DNA of 64,000 nucleotides from JAHEAO01 sp041633555 (GCA_041633555.1 JBFKFZ010000004.1:44663-108662); one strand, 5' to 3'; shown: positions 53,560-62,725, numbered from the stretch's first letter. Notes: generated by a model from the letters alone, not told the origin. Made by a program: numbers and translations.

Positions 53560-54641
53560 TGCTTTGGTTTCTGATCGTCGCGACGGGCCTTTGGGCCGTT
53601 GGGCATCTCACCGGTGCCCCCGCAAAAGCGCGCTGGACGATGATCGCGATGCTTTATCTCGGTGTCGTTCTGGCGCTCGTCCTGCTGCCCGAGGGTAACG
53701 CGCTGCGCCAGACCCTTGGCGGCAGTTTCGGGGAATGGCTTGTCGTCGGCGGGATGGTGGCGCTGATCTGGGGATACCGGCTAATTCTGGGCCTGCTCCG
53801 CGGCCGAGCCAAACCAGCGAGCACGCCCGCCGCCCAGCAGGGATTGTTCAGCGAAGGAGAACTGGACCGCTATGCCCGCCATATCGTATTGCGTGAACTA
53901 GGCGGCCCCGGGCAGAAAAGGCTCAAGGCCGCGAAAGTGTTGGTTATCGGTGCAGGGGGGCTTGGTTCGCCCGCGCTGCAATACCTCGCCGCGGCGGGGA
54001 TCGGCACGGTCGGCGTGATCGACGACGACGTGGTCGACAATTCGAACCTGCAGCGCCAGATCATCCATACAGATGCCAGGATCGGCATGCCCAAAGTCTT
54101 CTCTGCCGAGGCCGCGATGACGGCGCAGAATCGCTCCGTGGTCGTCCGGCCCTATCACCGCCGCCTGACCGAGGCGGAGGCGGAAGACCTGTTTGCGGAA
54201 TATGACCTGATCCTCGACGGAACCGACAATTTCGACACGCGCTATCTGGCCAACAGGATCGCCGTCGCACTGAAGAAACCGCTGATCTCGGGGGCGCTTT
54301 CGCAATGGGAAGGCCAGATATCCACCTTCGACCCGGCGCATGGCGCACCCTGCTACCAATGCATTTTTCCCGAGGCGCCCGCCCCTGGAGTGGCGCCATC
54401 CTGCGCAACAGCGGGCGTGCTTGGCCCTTTGCCGGGCGTAATAGGATCGATGATGGCGGTCGAAGCGATCAAGGAGATCGCGCAGGCCGGCGAAGGGCTT
54501 CGTGGTCGCATGCTGATCTACGATGCGCTCTTTGGAGAAACACGGTTGATTGCACTGAAACCGCGCAAGGATTGCCCGATTTGCGCTAATCAGGATGCCG
54601 CCAGCAGCGAGAGGTCCAAACCGAAGGAAGCTGCCTCGTGA
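53559..54641 (+). CDS. moeB: Membrane-anchored MoeB/ThiF/HesA family adenylyltransferase
   Basis: A 360-aa E1-like enzyme. The C-terminal 265 residues are MoeB-type: RYARHIVLRELGGPGQKRLK, nucleotide loop VIGAGGLGSPA (G131-G135), DNSNLQRQIIH, the catalytic cysteine in APSCATAGVLGPLPGV, and zinc cysteines CYQC and CPIC. It adenylates the C-terminus of a small sulfur carrier (MoaD or ThiS). The N-terminal 80 residues are unusual: two or three hydrophobic helices (MLWFLIVATGLWAVGHLTGA and WTMIAMLYLGVVLALVLLPE) that would fix the enzyme to the membrane. Confidence 0.85.
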   Translation: MLWFLIVATGLWAVGHLTGAPAKARWTMIAMLYLGVVLALVLLPEGNALRQTLGGSFGEWLVVGGMVALIWGYRLILGLLRGRAKPASTPAAQQGLFSEGELDRYARHIVLRELGGPGQKRLKAAKVLVIGAGGLGSPALQYLAAAGIGTVGVIDDDVVDNSNLQRQIIHTDARIGMPKVFSAEAAMTAQNRSVVVRPYHRRLTEAEAEDLFAEYDLILDGTDNFDTRYLANRIAVALKKPLISGALSQWEGQISTFDPAHGAPCYQCIFPEAPAPGVAPSCATAGVLGPLPGVIGSMMAVEAIKEIAQAGEGLRGRMLIYDALFGETRLIALKPRKDCPICANQDAASSERSKPKEAAS

Positions 54642-55042
54642 CCTTTGAGGAAGCAATCACCATGCAGCCCATTTGGGTTCAGCTTTGGCTGAACTTGCTT
54701 CTGTTTGGCGCCTTCTTCTTGCCGGTGACCCTGTTGATATGGCCGGCCAGCCGCCTTGCCGGGATCATCACCGTACTGGCAAGTCTGGTTGGCGGGCTCG
54801 GGGTGGTCTTGCTCTACGGGCAGTTGGGCTATGTCAAGCTGCTCGGCCTGCCGCATGTGCTGATCTGGACGCCGGTCGCGTTCTATCTCTTCAGACAGAT
54901 CCGCCGGGACGACATGCCGGTCTGGCCACGCTGGATCATGGTCGTCGTGTTGTCTACCATTCTGGTGTCTCTGCTCTTCGATTATGCTGATTTGCTGCGC
55001 TATGTGCTTGGAGAGCGCACGCCTGTGCCGGGTACGATATGA
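54638..55042 (+). CDS. Small hypothetical membrane protein
   Basis: A 134-aa protein with four predicted helices (IWVQLWLNLLLFGAFFLPVT, LAGIITVLASLVGGLGVVLL, LPHVLIWTPVAFYLF, WIMVVVLSTILVSLLFDYAD). It starts at GTG 54638, overlapping the MoeB stop codon by 4 bases (GTGA), so translation is coupled. No family is recognised. The overlap with a membrane-anchored E1-like enzyme suggests a functional link. Confidence 0.65.
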   Translation: MTFEEAITMQPIWVQLWLNLLLFGAFFLPVTLLIWPASRLAGIITVLASLVGGLGVVLLYGQLGYVKLLGLPHVLIWTPVAFYLFRQIRRDDMPVWPRWIMVVVLSTILVSLLFDYADLLRYVLGERTPVPGTI

Positions 55043-55200
55043 CCACTGATGGGCCCGATCGGTGAGGATGGAGGCGTCGAAGGGCCTTTCCACCAATATC
55101 AATTGTGCAGACACGGACCGCCGGCAGCCGAAACCGCCCCTTGTCACACGCACCTCTGCGGCCCTAATCTGGCCCGCATAACCAACCGGGAGCCTTCAGG

Positions 55201-55992
55201 ATGAAACAGCTTGCCACCGCCGTGGCCCTAGTTGCGGCCGCCTTTGCAACCACTGCCACCGCCGCGGGACACCTGCCCGATCTTGGTGGTCGGGGCGTGA
55301 CCGTCGTCACCGAGAACGCCTATCCGCCGCTGCAGTTCATGGACAGCGCCGGGAACGCCGTGGGCTGGGAATATGATGCGATGGCCGAGATCGCCAAGCG
55401 CATCAATATCGCCGTCGAGTATGAAACGATCAGCTGGGATGCGATGATCCCGGCAGTGTCGGAAGGCCAGTTCGATCTTGGCATGACGGGGATCACCATA
55501 CGCGATGACCGTGCCGAAGTTGTCGATTTTTCCAAACCCTATATGCGCTCCGAAATGGTCATGATGGTGCGCGGCGATGAAGAGCGGTTCACCGATGCCG
55601 CCAGTTTCGCGGCCAACGCCGATCTTTTCATGGCTGCCCAGCCCGGCACCACACCGTTCTACGTGGGCGTCTACGACGTTCTTGACGGCGATGAACAAAA
55701 CCCGCGCATCAAGCTTTTCGAAACCTTCGGGGCCGGGGTCCAGGCCCTGCGTGCCGGCGATGTCGACCTTGTGCTGACGGACGGCACGGCCGGCGAGGGC
55801 TACGTCTCGGCCTCCGAAGGCGGGCTCAAGATCGTGGGTGAGAAGCTTGGAACCGAGGATTTTGGCTTCATCTTCCCGAAGGGCTCGGATCTTGTCGAGC
55901 CGATCAACGCCGCAATCGCCTCGATGAACGAGGACGGAACCATCGAGGCGCTGAACAAGAAGTGGTTCCTCGACTTCAAAGTCGGCGGCTGA
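55201..55992 (+). CDS. Amino-acid ABC transporter substrate-binding protein
   Basis: A 263-aa periplasmic binding protein of the polar amino acid (family 3) type. The signal peptide MKQLATAVALVAAAFATTAT is cleaved near ATAAG. Family blocks include VTENAYPPLQFMDSAGNAVG, WEYDAMAEIAKRI, MTGITIRDDRAEVVDFSKPY and MNEDGTIEALNKKWF. The Arg in TIRDDR normally binds the ligand carboxylate. A short GC stem lies between this gene and the permease, consistent with higher expression of the binding protein. Confidence 0.92.
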   Translation: MKQLATAVALVAAAFATTATAAGHLPDLGGRGVTVVTENAYPPLQFMDSAGNAVGWEYDAMAEIAKRINIAVEYETISWDAMIPAVSEGQFDLGMTGITIRDDRAEVVDFSKPYMRSEMVMMVRGDEERFTDAASFAANADLFMAAQPGTTPFYVGVYDVLDGDEQNPRIKLFETFGAGVQALRAGDVDLVLTDGTAGEGYVSASEGGLKIVGEKLGTEDFGFIFPKGSDLVEPINAAIASMNEDGTIEALNKKWFLDFKVGG

Positions 55993-56004
55993 TGCCAGAC
56001 GCCG

Positions 56005-56024
56005 CCCCGGCCCCTGCGCCGGGG
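56005..56024 (+). terminator. Internal GC hairpin between binding-protein and permease genes
   Basis: CCCCGGC (56005-56011) and GCCGGGG (56018-56024) with a 6-base loop lie just after the binding-protein stop. There is no T-run, so it is more likely a processing or attenuation stem that gives differential expression of the binding protein over the permease. Confidence 0.4.
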
Positions 56025-56095
56025 CCCCGTGACCTTGAGGCGACAACGCGGACCTGGACGCCGATCCGGTTCTCCGCTTCAACCCTAGCGCCCGC

Positions 56096-56893
56096 ATGAT
56101 TCCAAATCCGCCTCAGGACAAGGATTTCCCTTGGTGGCTGGTTATCGCCGGGGCGCTGGCCGCATATCTGATGTACCGGATCGTCGCCGATGACCTTTAT
56201 GCCCAGGTCTTGAAGACACTCGCCAAGGGGCTTGGAATCACGGTCTTCGTAACCCTGACCGCCTATAGCCTCGCCTCGCTCCTTGGCCTGCTGCTTGCAC
56301 TCTCGGCGATGTCGCGCTTCCTGATCCTGCGACAGCTGGCGCGGCTTTATGTCGAGATCATCCGCGGCATTCCGATCATCGTCTTGCTGCTCTACGTCGC
56401 CTTCGTCCTCGCTCCCTTCCTTGTCGCGGCCTGGAATGGCATGGCAGAGACGCTGGGGCTCGAACCCGTCCGCACCCGCGACTTTTCGTTGCTCTGGCGC
56501 GCGGTCATAGCACTCACCCTCGCCTATGCCTCGTTTTTGGCAGAGATCTTCCGCGCGGGCATCCAGTCGGTGGATTCCGGCCAGATCGAAGCTGCCGAGT
56601 CTCTGGGCCTCAAATCCTGGCATCGATTTCGGCTGATCATCTTCCCGCAGGCTTTCCGCACGATCCTGCCGCCCTACGGCAACGATTTCGTTGCGATGGT
56701 GAAGGACAGCTCGCTCGTCTCGGTACTGGGTGTGTCGGACATTACCCAGCTGGGCAAGGTCACCGCTGCCGGGAATTTCCGGTACTTCGAGACCTATAAC
56801 GTGGTGGCGCTGATGTATCTGATCCTCACCGTCGGGCTGTCGCTGGCGCTCCGACGGCTGGAACGGCGGTTACGCGGCAGCGACCGGGCGTAA
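56096..56893 (+). CDS. Amino-acid ABC transporter permease (HisM/GlnP type)
   Basis: A 265-aa inner-membrane permease with about five helices. The EAA loop that docks the ATPase is SGQIEAAESLGLKSWHRFRL, and VEIIRGIPIIVLLLYVAF and LPPYGNDFVAMVKDSSLVSV are typical of His/Glu/Gln family permeases. It follows the binding-protein gene by about 100 bases. No ATP-binding gene is present in the neighbourhood, so the ATPase must be supplied from elsewhere or shared. Confidence 0.92.
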   Translation: MIPNPPQDKDFPWWLVIAGALAAYLMYRIVADDLYAQVLKTLAKGLGITVFVTLTAYSLASLLGLLLALSAMSRFLILRQLARLYVEIIRGIPIIVLLLYVAFVLAPFLVAAWNGMAETLGLEPVRTRDFSLLWRAVIALTLAYASFLAEIFRAGIQSVDSGQIEAAESLGLKSWHRFRLIIFPQAFRTILPPYGNDFVAMVKDSSLVSVLGVSDITQLGKVTAAGNFRYFETYNVVALMYLILTVGLSLALRRLERRLRGSDRA

Positions 56894-56989
56894 CATTCAC
56901 CGACCCACGTTCCCAACTGCGTGAACCGCGGGCGTCGGCATTTACCGGCTCGGACAGGGCGAGTTACTCTGGAAGCCGGAGGTAGCAGC

Positions 56990-57811
56990 ATGAGCGCCGA
57001 TACCAGAGCGCCGTTCGACAGATTTCTGGATTGGCTTGGTCGCCGGTTGGCTGCCAAGCTGCACACCGAGAGCCCCGGATATCAACCCTACACGCCGTCC
57101 GATTTCGGGTCGCTCTGCAAGGCCCTGCAGCCGGGTGACGTGCTGCTGATAGAGGGAAACGAGCGTCTTTCCGGCGCGATCAAGTACCTGACCCAGTCTA
57201 CATGGTCCCATGCCGCCTTCTTCGTTGGCGATGCTTTGCCCGAGCCTGAAGACGGTTCCGAACGCCCGCGTCTTGTCGAAGTTCTTGTCGGCCAAGGTTG
57301 TATCGCTGTACCCTTGTCGAAATACGAGAAGTTCAACACCCGTATCTGCCGCGCCGTCGGCTTATCGGCAGAGGATCGCAGCGCCGTCGTCGAGTTCATG
57401 ACAAGTCGCCTTGGCCTGAGCTACGACATGCGGAACATCTTCGACCTTCTGCGTTATTTTCTTCCGACGCCGCCAGTGCCGGTGCGCTGGCGCCGCCGGA
57501 TGCTGGCTTTCGGTTCTGGCGATCCGACCCGTGCGATCTGTTCTTCGCTGATTGCGCAGGCCTTTCAGTCCGTCCGGTACCCGATCCTTCCCAAGGTCGT
57601 GAAGAACAAGACCGTGGGCGACTATTCAAGGAGTGAGATCTACCATATCCGCCATCATTCTCTCTTTGCCCCGCGTGATTTCGACCTCTCGCCCTATTTC
57701 GAGATCGTCAAACCCACCCTTCTTGGAGGGTTCAAATACCGCGGTCTTGTTTGGCAGCACGTGCTGGAAGAGGAAGAAGCAGAAGAACCGGCCGCGGTCG
57801 ACACCGGTTAG
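56990..57811 (+). CDS. YiiX-like permuted papain-fold (NlpC/P60-type) protein
   Basis: A 273-aa protein. The block PGDVLLIEGNERLSGAIKYL and TWSHAAFFVGDAL with H74, then RAICSSLIAQAF with C184, gives the histidine-before-cysteine order of circularly permuted NlpC/P60 (YiiX/YebB, LRAT-like) proteins; these are cysteine hydrolases or acyltransferases acting on peptides or lipids. A cluster of basic residues lies before the cysteine (VRWRRRMLAF). No signal peptide. GGAGG precedes ATG 56990. It converges with an overlap on the SDR gene. Confidence 0.75.
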   Translation: MSADTRAPFDRFLDWLGRRLAAKLHTESPGYQPYTPSDFGSLCKALQPGDVLLIEGNERLSGAIKYLTQSTWSHAAFFVGDALPEPEDGSERPRLVEVLVGQGCIAVPLSKYEKFNTRICRAVGLSAEDRSAVVEFMTSRLGLSYDMRNIFDLLRYFLPTPPVPVRWRRRMLAFGSGDPTRAICSSLIAQAFQSVRYPILPKVVKNKTVGDYSRSEIYHIRHHSLFAPRDFDLSPYFEIVKPTLLGGFKYRGLVWQHVLEEEEAEEPAAVDTG

Positions 57812-58551
57812 ACGTGCTGGCCGCCGTTCACCTCGATCTCGGTTCCAGAAACATACGAGCTCTGGTCCGAGCATAGGTAGTAGATTGCATTTGCCACCTC
57901 CGCCGGCTGCCCGAGCCGCCGCAAAGGCAGGCCCGCAACGATCTTATCGGTGCCCTTGCTCAGGATGCTGGTCTCGACCTCGCCCGGAGCGATGGCGTTG
58001 ACGCGCACGCCGAGCGGCCCGAAATCATGCGCCATTTCCCGGGTCAGCGCCGCCAGTGCCGCCTTGGAAGTCGCATAGGCGGCACCGGCAAAGGGATGCA
58101 CCCTCACCCCCGCGATCGACGTCACGTTGACGATCGCACCCTTGCCGGCAGCAAGTTCATCTTTCAACCCCCGCGCCAGGATAACCGAGGCAAAGAAATT
58201 GACGTGAAACACGTGGCCCCAATCGCGCAGATCGGTGTCCAGCGTGTTCAATCGTGCTCCGTCTTTACCCTTTGGGGAAATCCCGGCATTGTTGACCAGA
58301 GCATGAAGCTTGCCACCTTCCAGCCGCGACTTCAGTCGTTCAACAGCATCTATGGTCTCGTGTGGGTTGCTCAGATCGACCTGCAGATGATCCTTCTCTC
58401 CGCCGGGCCAAGGGCATTCCTTGGAAAAAGCCTGCCGGGAGCAACTGATCACCCGCCAGCCCTCGCTGAAGAACTTGCGCACCGTGGCATGGCCGATGCC
58501 CCGGCTGGCACCGGTCAGAAGCAATGTCTTCTGGCCTTCGTGATCGGTCAT
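57808..58551 (-). CDS. Short-chain dehydrogenase/reductase
   Basis: A 247-aa classical SDR. The cofactor motif is LTGASRGIGHATV (TGxxxGIG), the NNAG motif is LVNNAGISPKG, and the catalytic Ser-Tyr-Lys triad is seen in NVTSIAG and YATSKAAL. Residues after the second strand (SCSRQAF) fit NADP(H) better than NAD(H). The C-terminus SYVSGTEIEVNGGQHV is typical. It is 80 bases downstream of a 2OG-Fe(II) oxygenase gene on the same strand. Confidence 0.9.
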   Translation of the reverse strand: MTDHEGQKTLLLTGASRGIGHATVRKFFSEGWRVISCSRQAFSKECPWPGGEKDHLQVDLSNPHETIDAVERLKSRLEGGKLHALVNNAGISPKGKDGARLNTLDTDLRDWGHVFHVNFFASVILARGLKDELAAGKGAIVNVTSIAGVRVHPFAGAAYATSKAALAALTREMAHDFGPLGVRVNAIAPGEVETSILSKGTDKIVAGLPLRRLGQPAEVANAIYYLCSDQSSYVSGTEIEVNGGQHV

Positions 58552-58631
58552 CCAACGTTACTCCGCTATGGGATCAAGCGCCCGACTCTGCGGATATCCA
58601 GCCAAGTTGCAAGCCTCGCCGGGCCGCGGTT

Positions 58632-59471
58632 CTAATCAATATAGCTGTCTGCGCGTCGGCCGGCGCGTTCAAAGTGAATTGGTAGAACCCGGCCATACAG
58701 CTGCTGGCATCGCTCGGGTGTGGCGACCATGTCGGGCTCATCGACGTAGGAGAAGATCGCCACGTAGCGCGGCCTTTGCCCCTGCATCGGCGCCACACGG
58801 TGCAGAGAATAACGACCCCGAAAGATCTGAAGATCCCCTGGCTCGAGGTGCAGGGTTCGAACCATGCCTGACCGGCCGTCCAGCACCTTGCGAACCTCCT
58901 CGAAATTCTCGCCCCCGCTCCTGATATTCGGAGCATACTCGAACTCGCCTCCGGCTTCGGGCATCTGAATGGCCAGCGTCACGGTGAAGTTGTTGGTGTC
59001 GAAATGCCACGGGAAGCCGTTGCCTGCATCGGCCATGTTCACGATCACATCGGCGAGGGGATCCGCATAGCGGAAAAAGCGCTCCGCCTCGAGGCAATCA
59101 CGGATGAAGGGATCGAAAGCAGGGAAATCGAAGATCTGGCGAAGTGCGCCGGAAGTCGCGAAATTGTCAGCGGCGATGAAGCTGTTGGAGCGTTCGAAGA
59201 AAGCCCTGCGCGGGTCATCAGCGGGCAGGGTGGGATCGTCTTTCGTGAAATAGGGATTTGTCCGGCTGAACGACCGGTGACCGCGATTGGAAACCGAGTC
59301 TGCCTCATCGACGAGCGCGGCGATGCCAGCCTTTGTCAGGAATCCCTTCAGGACAGCGCAGCCATCCTCCGCAAGCGACGCGCGGACTTTCTTAAGAAGC
59401 CTCTCTCTTGCCTCGCCCGATTCGGAGATCGGGTACTGTTCCAGATTTATCAGACTCTGCGCATCCTTCAT
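58632..59471 (-). CDS. 2OG-Fe(II) dioxygenase family protein
   Basis: A 279-aa cupin-fold oxygenase. The iron facial triad reads WHFDTNNFTVTLAIQ (His and Asp) with the distal His in RYSLHRVAPM and the 2-oxoglutarate arginine in QRPRYVAIFSYVDEPD. The HxD motif indicates hydroxylase chemistry, whereas the related halogenases replace this Asp by Gly. Its N-terminal 90 residues (GCAVLKGFLTKAGIAALVDE) resemble the arpA/PhyH-type group. With the downstream SDR it may oxidise and then reduce a shared small metabolite, but that is inference. Confidence 0.8.
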   Translation of the reverse strand: MKDAQSLINLEQYPISESGEARERLLKKVRASLAEDGCAVLKGFLTKAGIAALVDEADSVSNRGHRSFSRTNPYFTKDDPTLPADDPRRAFFERSNSFIAADNFATSGALRQIFDFPAFDPFIRDCLEAERFFRYADPLADVIVNMADAGNGFPWHFDTNNFTVTLAIQMPEAGGEFEYAPNIRSGGENFEEVRKVLDGRSGMVRTLHLEPGDLQIFRGRYSLHRVAPMQGQRPRYVAIFSYVDEPDMVATPERCQQLYGRVLPIHFERAGRRADSYID

Positions 59472-59635
59472 CCATCCCCTCCCTGCGGCTGATCATACTG
59501 CAAGGATGTGGTCACCTATCGGCTCGGGTCTTGCCAATCTGCGACAGGCTCGGTGTCGCGGACCGGCGGTCGCATGGCCGAGCGCTCTTTAACTCGCCCT
59601 GCACTCGCAATAGGTTGCCGGTCAAAGGAGACCCC

Positions 59636-61660
59636 ATGACCAACCCGCTTCTCGCTGACTGGACGACGCCCTTTGCCCTGCCGCCATTCAATTTGATCAA
59701 CGACGAAGACTTCGCGCCCGCTTTCGAGGCAGCGATCGCGTTGGCCCGCGCGAACATCGTGAAGATCGCCGAAGACCCTGAAGTGCCGACATTTGCCAAT
59801 ACGATCGAAGCGCTGGAGGTGGCCGACACACTGCTAAACCGCGTGCTCGGCGTGTTCTTCAACCTCGCCGGGGCGGACAGCACCCCGAAACGCGAGGAGC
59901 TGCAACGGGACTTCTCGCCGAAGCTTGCCGCCTACGGGTCCGAGGTTGCCAACAACAAAGCGTTGTTTCAGAGGATCGAAACGCTCTGGAACCAGCGCGA
60001 AAGCCTCGATCTGACCGAGGAACAGCAGCGCGTGCTGATGCTGACGCGCCGCGGCTTCGTCCGCTCCGGTGCCGATCTAGAAGGCTATGCCGCCGACCGA
60101 CTGACCGAGGTCAAGAACCGCCTTGCAGTCCTGTCAACTCGGTTCACCCAGAACCTTCTGGCCGATGAACGCGACCGTTACATGGAATTGGCCGAGGGCG
60201 ATCTGGAAGGCCTGCCAGACTTCCTGATCGCGGCGGCCCGAGCAGCGGCCGAGGAAAAGGGCCTCACTGGCCACATAATCACAACGTCGCGCTCGTTGAT
60301 CGTGCCGTTCCTGCAATTCTCGCCTCGCCGCGATCTGCGTGAACGCGCGTTTGAGACAGGGACGTCGCGTGGCGCGAATGGCGGCGCTACCGACAATCGT
60401 GCAATCGCCGCGGAAGTGCTGGCGCTGCGCGAAGAACGCGCGATGCTTCTGGGCTATGACAGCTTCGCCGATTACAAGCTTGAAACCGAAATGGCCAAGA
60501 CGCCAGAGGCGGTCCGTGGCCTTCTGATGAAGATCTGGGAACCCGCCTTGGCCGCCGCAGAGGCCGATGCAACCCGCCTTGGGGCGATGATGCACAATGA
60601 TGGTGTGAACGGCGAGTTGGAACCCTGGGACTGGCGCTACTACTCCCAGATCCGTCGCAGGGAGGAACACGATCTCGACGAGGCAGAATTGAAGCCCTAC
60701 CTGCAGCTGGAGCGCATGATCGAAGCCGCGTTTGCCTGTGCGAACCGGCTCTTCAACCTGCAGTTCAAGGCAATCGATGCCCAGCTCTACCACTCCGACG
60801 CGCGCGCCTGGGAAGTGACCCGCGATGGGAAGCACCTTGCGGTCTTCATCGGCGACTATTTCGCGCGCGGCTCGAAACGGTCAGGGGCCTGGTGCTCGAC
60901 GATGCGGTCGCAGCAGAAACTGGCGGGCGACATCCGGCCCATCGTCGCGAACATCTGCAACTTCGCCAAGCCCGCCAAAGGCAAGCCCGCGCTCCTGTCC
61001 TATGACGATGCGCGGACCCTGTTCCACGAATTCGGCCATGCGCTGCACCAGATGCTGTCGGACGTCACCTATGAGAGCATCTCGGGCACCTCGGTCGCGC
61101 GTGATTTCGTCGAACTGCCCAGTCAGCTCTATGAGCATTGGCTGGAAGTGCCCGAAGTTCTGGCCGAGTTCGCCATCCATGCCGATACCGGAAAGGCGAT
61201 GCCCGAAGATCTGTTGAAACGGTTGCTGGCGGCGCAGACTTATGACAGCGGTTTCGACACGGTCGAATTCCTGTCCTCGGCCTTGGTGGATCTGGCGTTT
61301 CACGAGGAAGAGGCACCCGCCGATCCGATGAACAAGCAAGCTGAAGTGCTTGAGGGACTTGGTATGCCGCACGCGATCCGGATGCGCCACGCCACCCCGC
61401 ATTTCGCGCATGTCTTCGCCGGCGACGGCTATTCGAGCGGATATTACAGCTACATGTGGTCAGAGGTCATGGATGCCGATGCGTTCCAGGCATTCAAGGA
61501 GGCAGGCAGCCCCTTTGACCCGGATATAGCCAGGAAACTGCACGTCCACATCCTTTCGGCTGGCGGATCGAAGGACCCTGAAGAGCTCTACCTCGCGTTC
61601 CGAGGCAAGATGCCAGGGCCCGAGGCGCTTTTGAAGGGCCGAGGGCTGTTGCAGGATTGA
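59636..61660 (+). CDS. M3 family metallopeptidase (peptidyl-dipeptidase Dcp-like)
   Basis: A 674-aa zinc oligopeptidase. It starts MTNPLLADWTTPFALPPFNL with AAAGGAG upstream. The zinc-binding helix LFHEFGHALHQML lies near residue 464 and the third ligand in ARDFVELPSQLYEHWLEVPE; HATPHFAHVFAGDGYSSGYY is the substrate-binding segment of M3 peptidases. Peptidyl-dipeptidases and oligopeptidase A both belong here; the C-terminus is closer to Dcp. The enzyme is cytoplasmic, for peptide turnover. Confidence 0.93.
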   Translation: MTNPLLADWTTPFALPPFNLINDEDFAPAFEAAIALARANIVKIAEDPEVPTFANTIEALEVADTLLNRVLGVFFNLAGADSTPKREELQRDFSPKLAAYGSEVANNKALFQRIETLWNQRESLDLTEEQQRVLMLTRRGFVRSGADLEGYAADRLTEVKNRLAVLSTRFTQNLLADERDRYMELAEGDLEGLPDFLIAAARAAAEEKGLTGHIITTSRSLIVPFLQFSPRRDLRERAFETGTSRGANGGATDNRAIAAEVLALREERAMLLGYDSFADYKLETEMAKTPEAVRGLLMKIWEPALAAAEADATRLGAMMHNDGVNGELEPWDWRYYSQIRRREEHDLDEAELKPYLQLERMIEAAFACANRLFNLQFKAIDAQLYHSDARAWEVTRDGKHLAVFIGDYFARGSKRSGAWCSTMRSQQKLAGDIRPIVANICNFAKPAKGKPALLSYDDARTLFHEFGHALHQMLSDVTYESISGTSVARDFVELPSQLYEHWLEVPEVLAEFAIHADTGKAMPEDLLKRLLAAQTYDSGFDTVEFLSSALVDLAFHEEEAPADPMNKQAEVLEGLGMPHAIRMRHATPHFAHVFAGDGYSSGYYSYMWSEVMDADAFQAFKEAGSPFDPDIARKLHVHILSAGGSKDPEELYLAFRGKMPGPEALLKGRGLLQD

Positions 61661-61706
61661 TGCCCCTTCGGGAGCAGAAATCGTGCGCTGAAGGCCCGGA
61701 CTAGCT

Positions 61707-61732
61707 CCCTTTGCTGGATTCATCGCAAAGGG
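61707..61732. terminator. Hairpin between convergent genes
   Basis: CCCTTTGC (61707-61714) and GCAAAGGG (61725-61732) with a 10-base loop lie between the convergent peptidase and CDF genes. There is no T-run on either strand, so its role as a bidirectional terminator is uncertain. Confidence 0.35.
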
Positions 61733-61816
61733 AAGGCTGAATCGGATTCGTCCGGCGGCGAACTATCCGTCGGTGGCACCTCCGCGCAACCGGATGCCGC
61801 GGCGCAGAGATGTCGC

Positions 61817-62725
61817 CTAATGGGCCTTGGTCGGATCATCCGGGTGCGGTCTGTCGCCCAGAGGATCCTTGTGGATGATGACGTCTGCATGCGGATAGGC
61901 ATGGATGATCGCGCGCCGGAGGGCTGCGCCGATCGCATGGGCCTCATCCAGAGTCTGCTTGCCGTCCAACTCGATATGGAGGTTGACGAAGACTTTTGAC
62001 CCCGCGGTTCTTGTCTTCAGATCGTGATACCCGAAAACGCCGGGCCATTCCGCCGCGATTCGTCCGATGGCCTCGATCATCACCGGATCGGCACGGCGGT
62101 CCATCAGAGCATCCCAGGCAACTTTCCCGATCCTGGCGGCTCCCATTACCAACATTACAGCTGCACCCAGCGCCACGACGCTGTCGATCTGACCGATGCC
62201 GAACACAGCCGAGGTCCAGAGTGCGAGGATAGCGCCTATGTTCGGAATCAGGTCGCCCATGTAATGCAGCGAATCTGCCCGGACCACGCGATTTCCGGTG
62301 CGCGCGGCCACCCGGCGCTGCCACAGGACCAGCCCCAGCGTCAGCGCAATCGACAGTAACATGACGACGATGCCGCGCCCCTCGGCTGTCACGACGTTCG
62401 GCACCGGCTGCAATAGCCTTCCGACCGCTGCCCAGCCGATCACCGCCGCCGATACCAGAATGAACAGGCTCTGCCCAAGGGCTGCGAGATCTTCGGCCGA
62501 GCTGTGCCCGAACGCGTGATCCTCGTCCGCCGGTTTCGCGGCGTAGGCAATTGCCGCCAGCCCGCCCAGAGAGACCATCAGGTCCATCGCCGAATCCGCG
62601 AGAGATGCCGCAACGGACAATGCACCGGTCGAGCCAAGCGCCCAGAGCTTCGCAACGACCAGCACGAGCGCTACCGTGACCGACAGGAGACCGGCGGAGA
62701 GATTTAGTCGGGTGGGCTCGGTCAT
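61817..62725 (-). CDS. Cation diffusion facilitator family transporter
   Basis: A 302-aa CDF transporter exporting Zn2+, Fe2+ or Mn2+ by proton antiport. Six membrane helices precede a cytoplasmic metal-binding domain. Metal sites: SLADSAMDLMVSLGG, HAFGHSSAEDLAALGQ and RADSLHYMGDLIPNIG; C-terminal FVNLHIELDGKQTLDEAHAI has the cytoplasmic histidine sites. The D/D/H/D pattern resembles FieF. The C-terminus ends in a His/Asp-rich tail (RPHPDDPTKAH). Confidence 0.92.
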   Translation of the reverse strand: MTEPTRLNLSAGLLSVTVALVLVVAKLWALGSTGALSVAASLADSAMDLMVSLGGLAAIAYAAKPADEDHAFGHSSAEDLAALGQSLFILVSAAVIGWAAVGRLLQPVPNVVTAEGRGIVVMLLSIALTLGLVLWQRRVAARTGNRVVRADSLHYMGDLIPNIGAILALWTSAVFGIGQIDSVVALGAAVMLVMGAARIGKVAWDALMDRRADPVMIEAIGRIAAEWPGVFGYHDLKTRTAGSKVFVNLHIELDGKQTLDEAHAIGAALRRAIIHAYPHADVIIHKDPLGDRPHPDDPTKAH

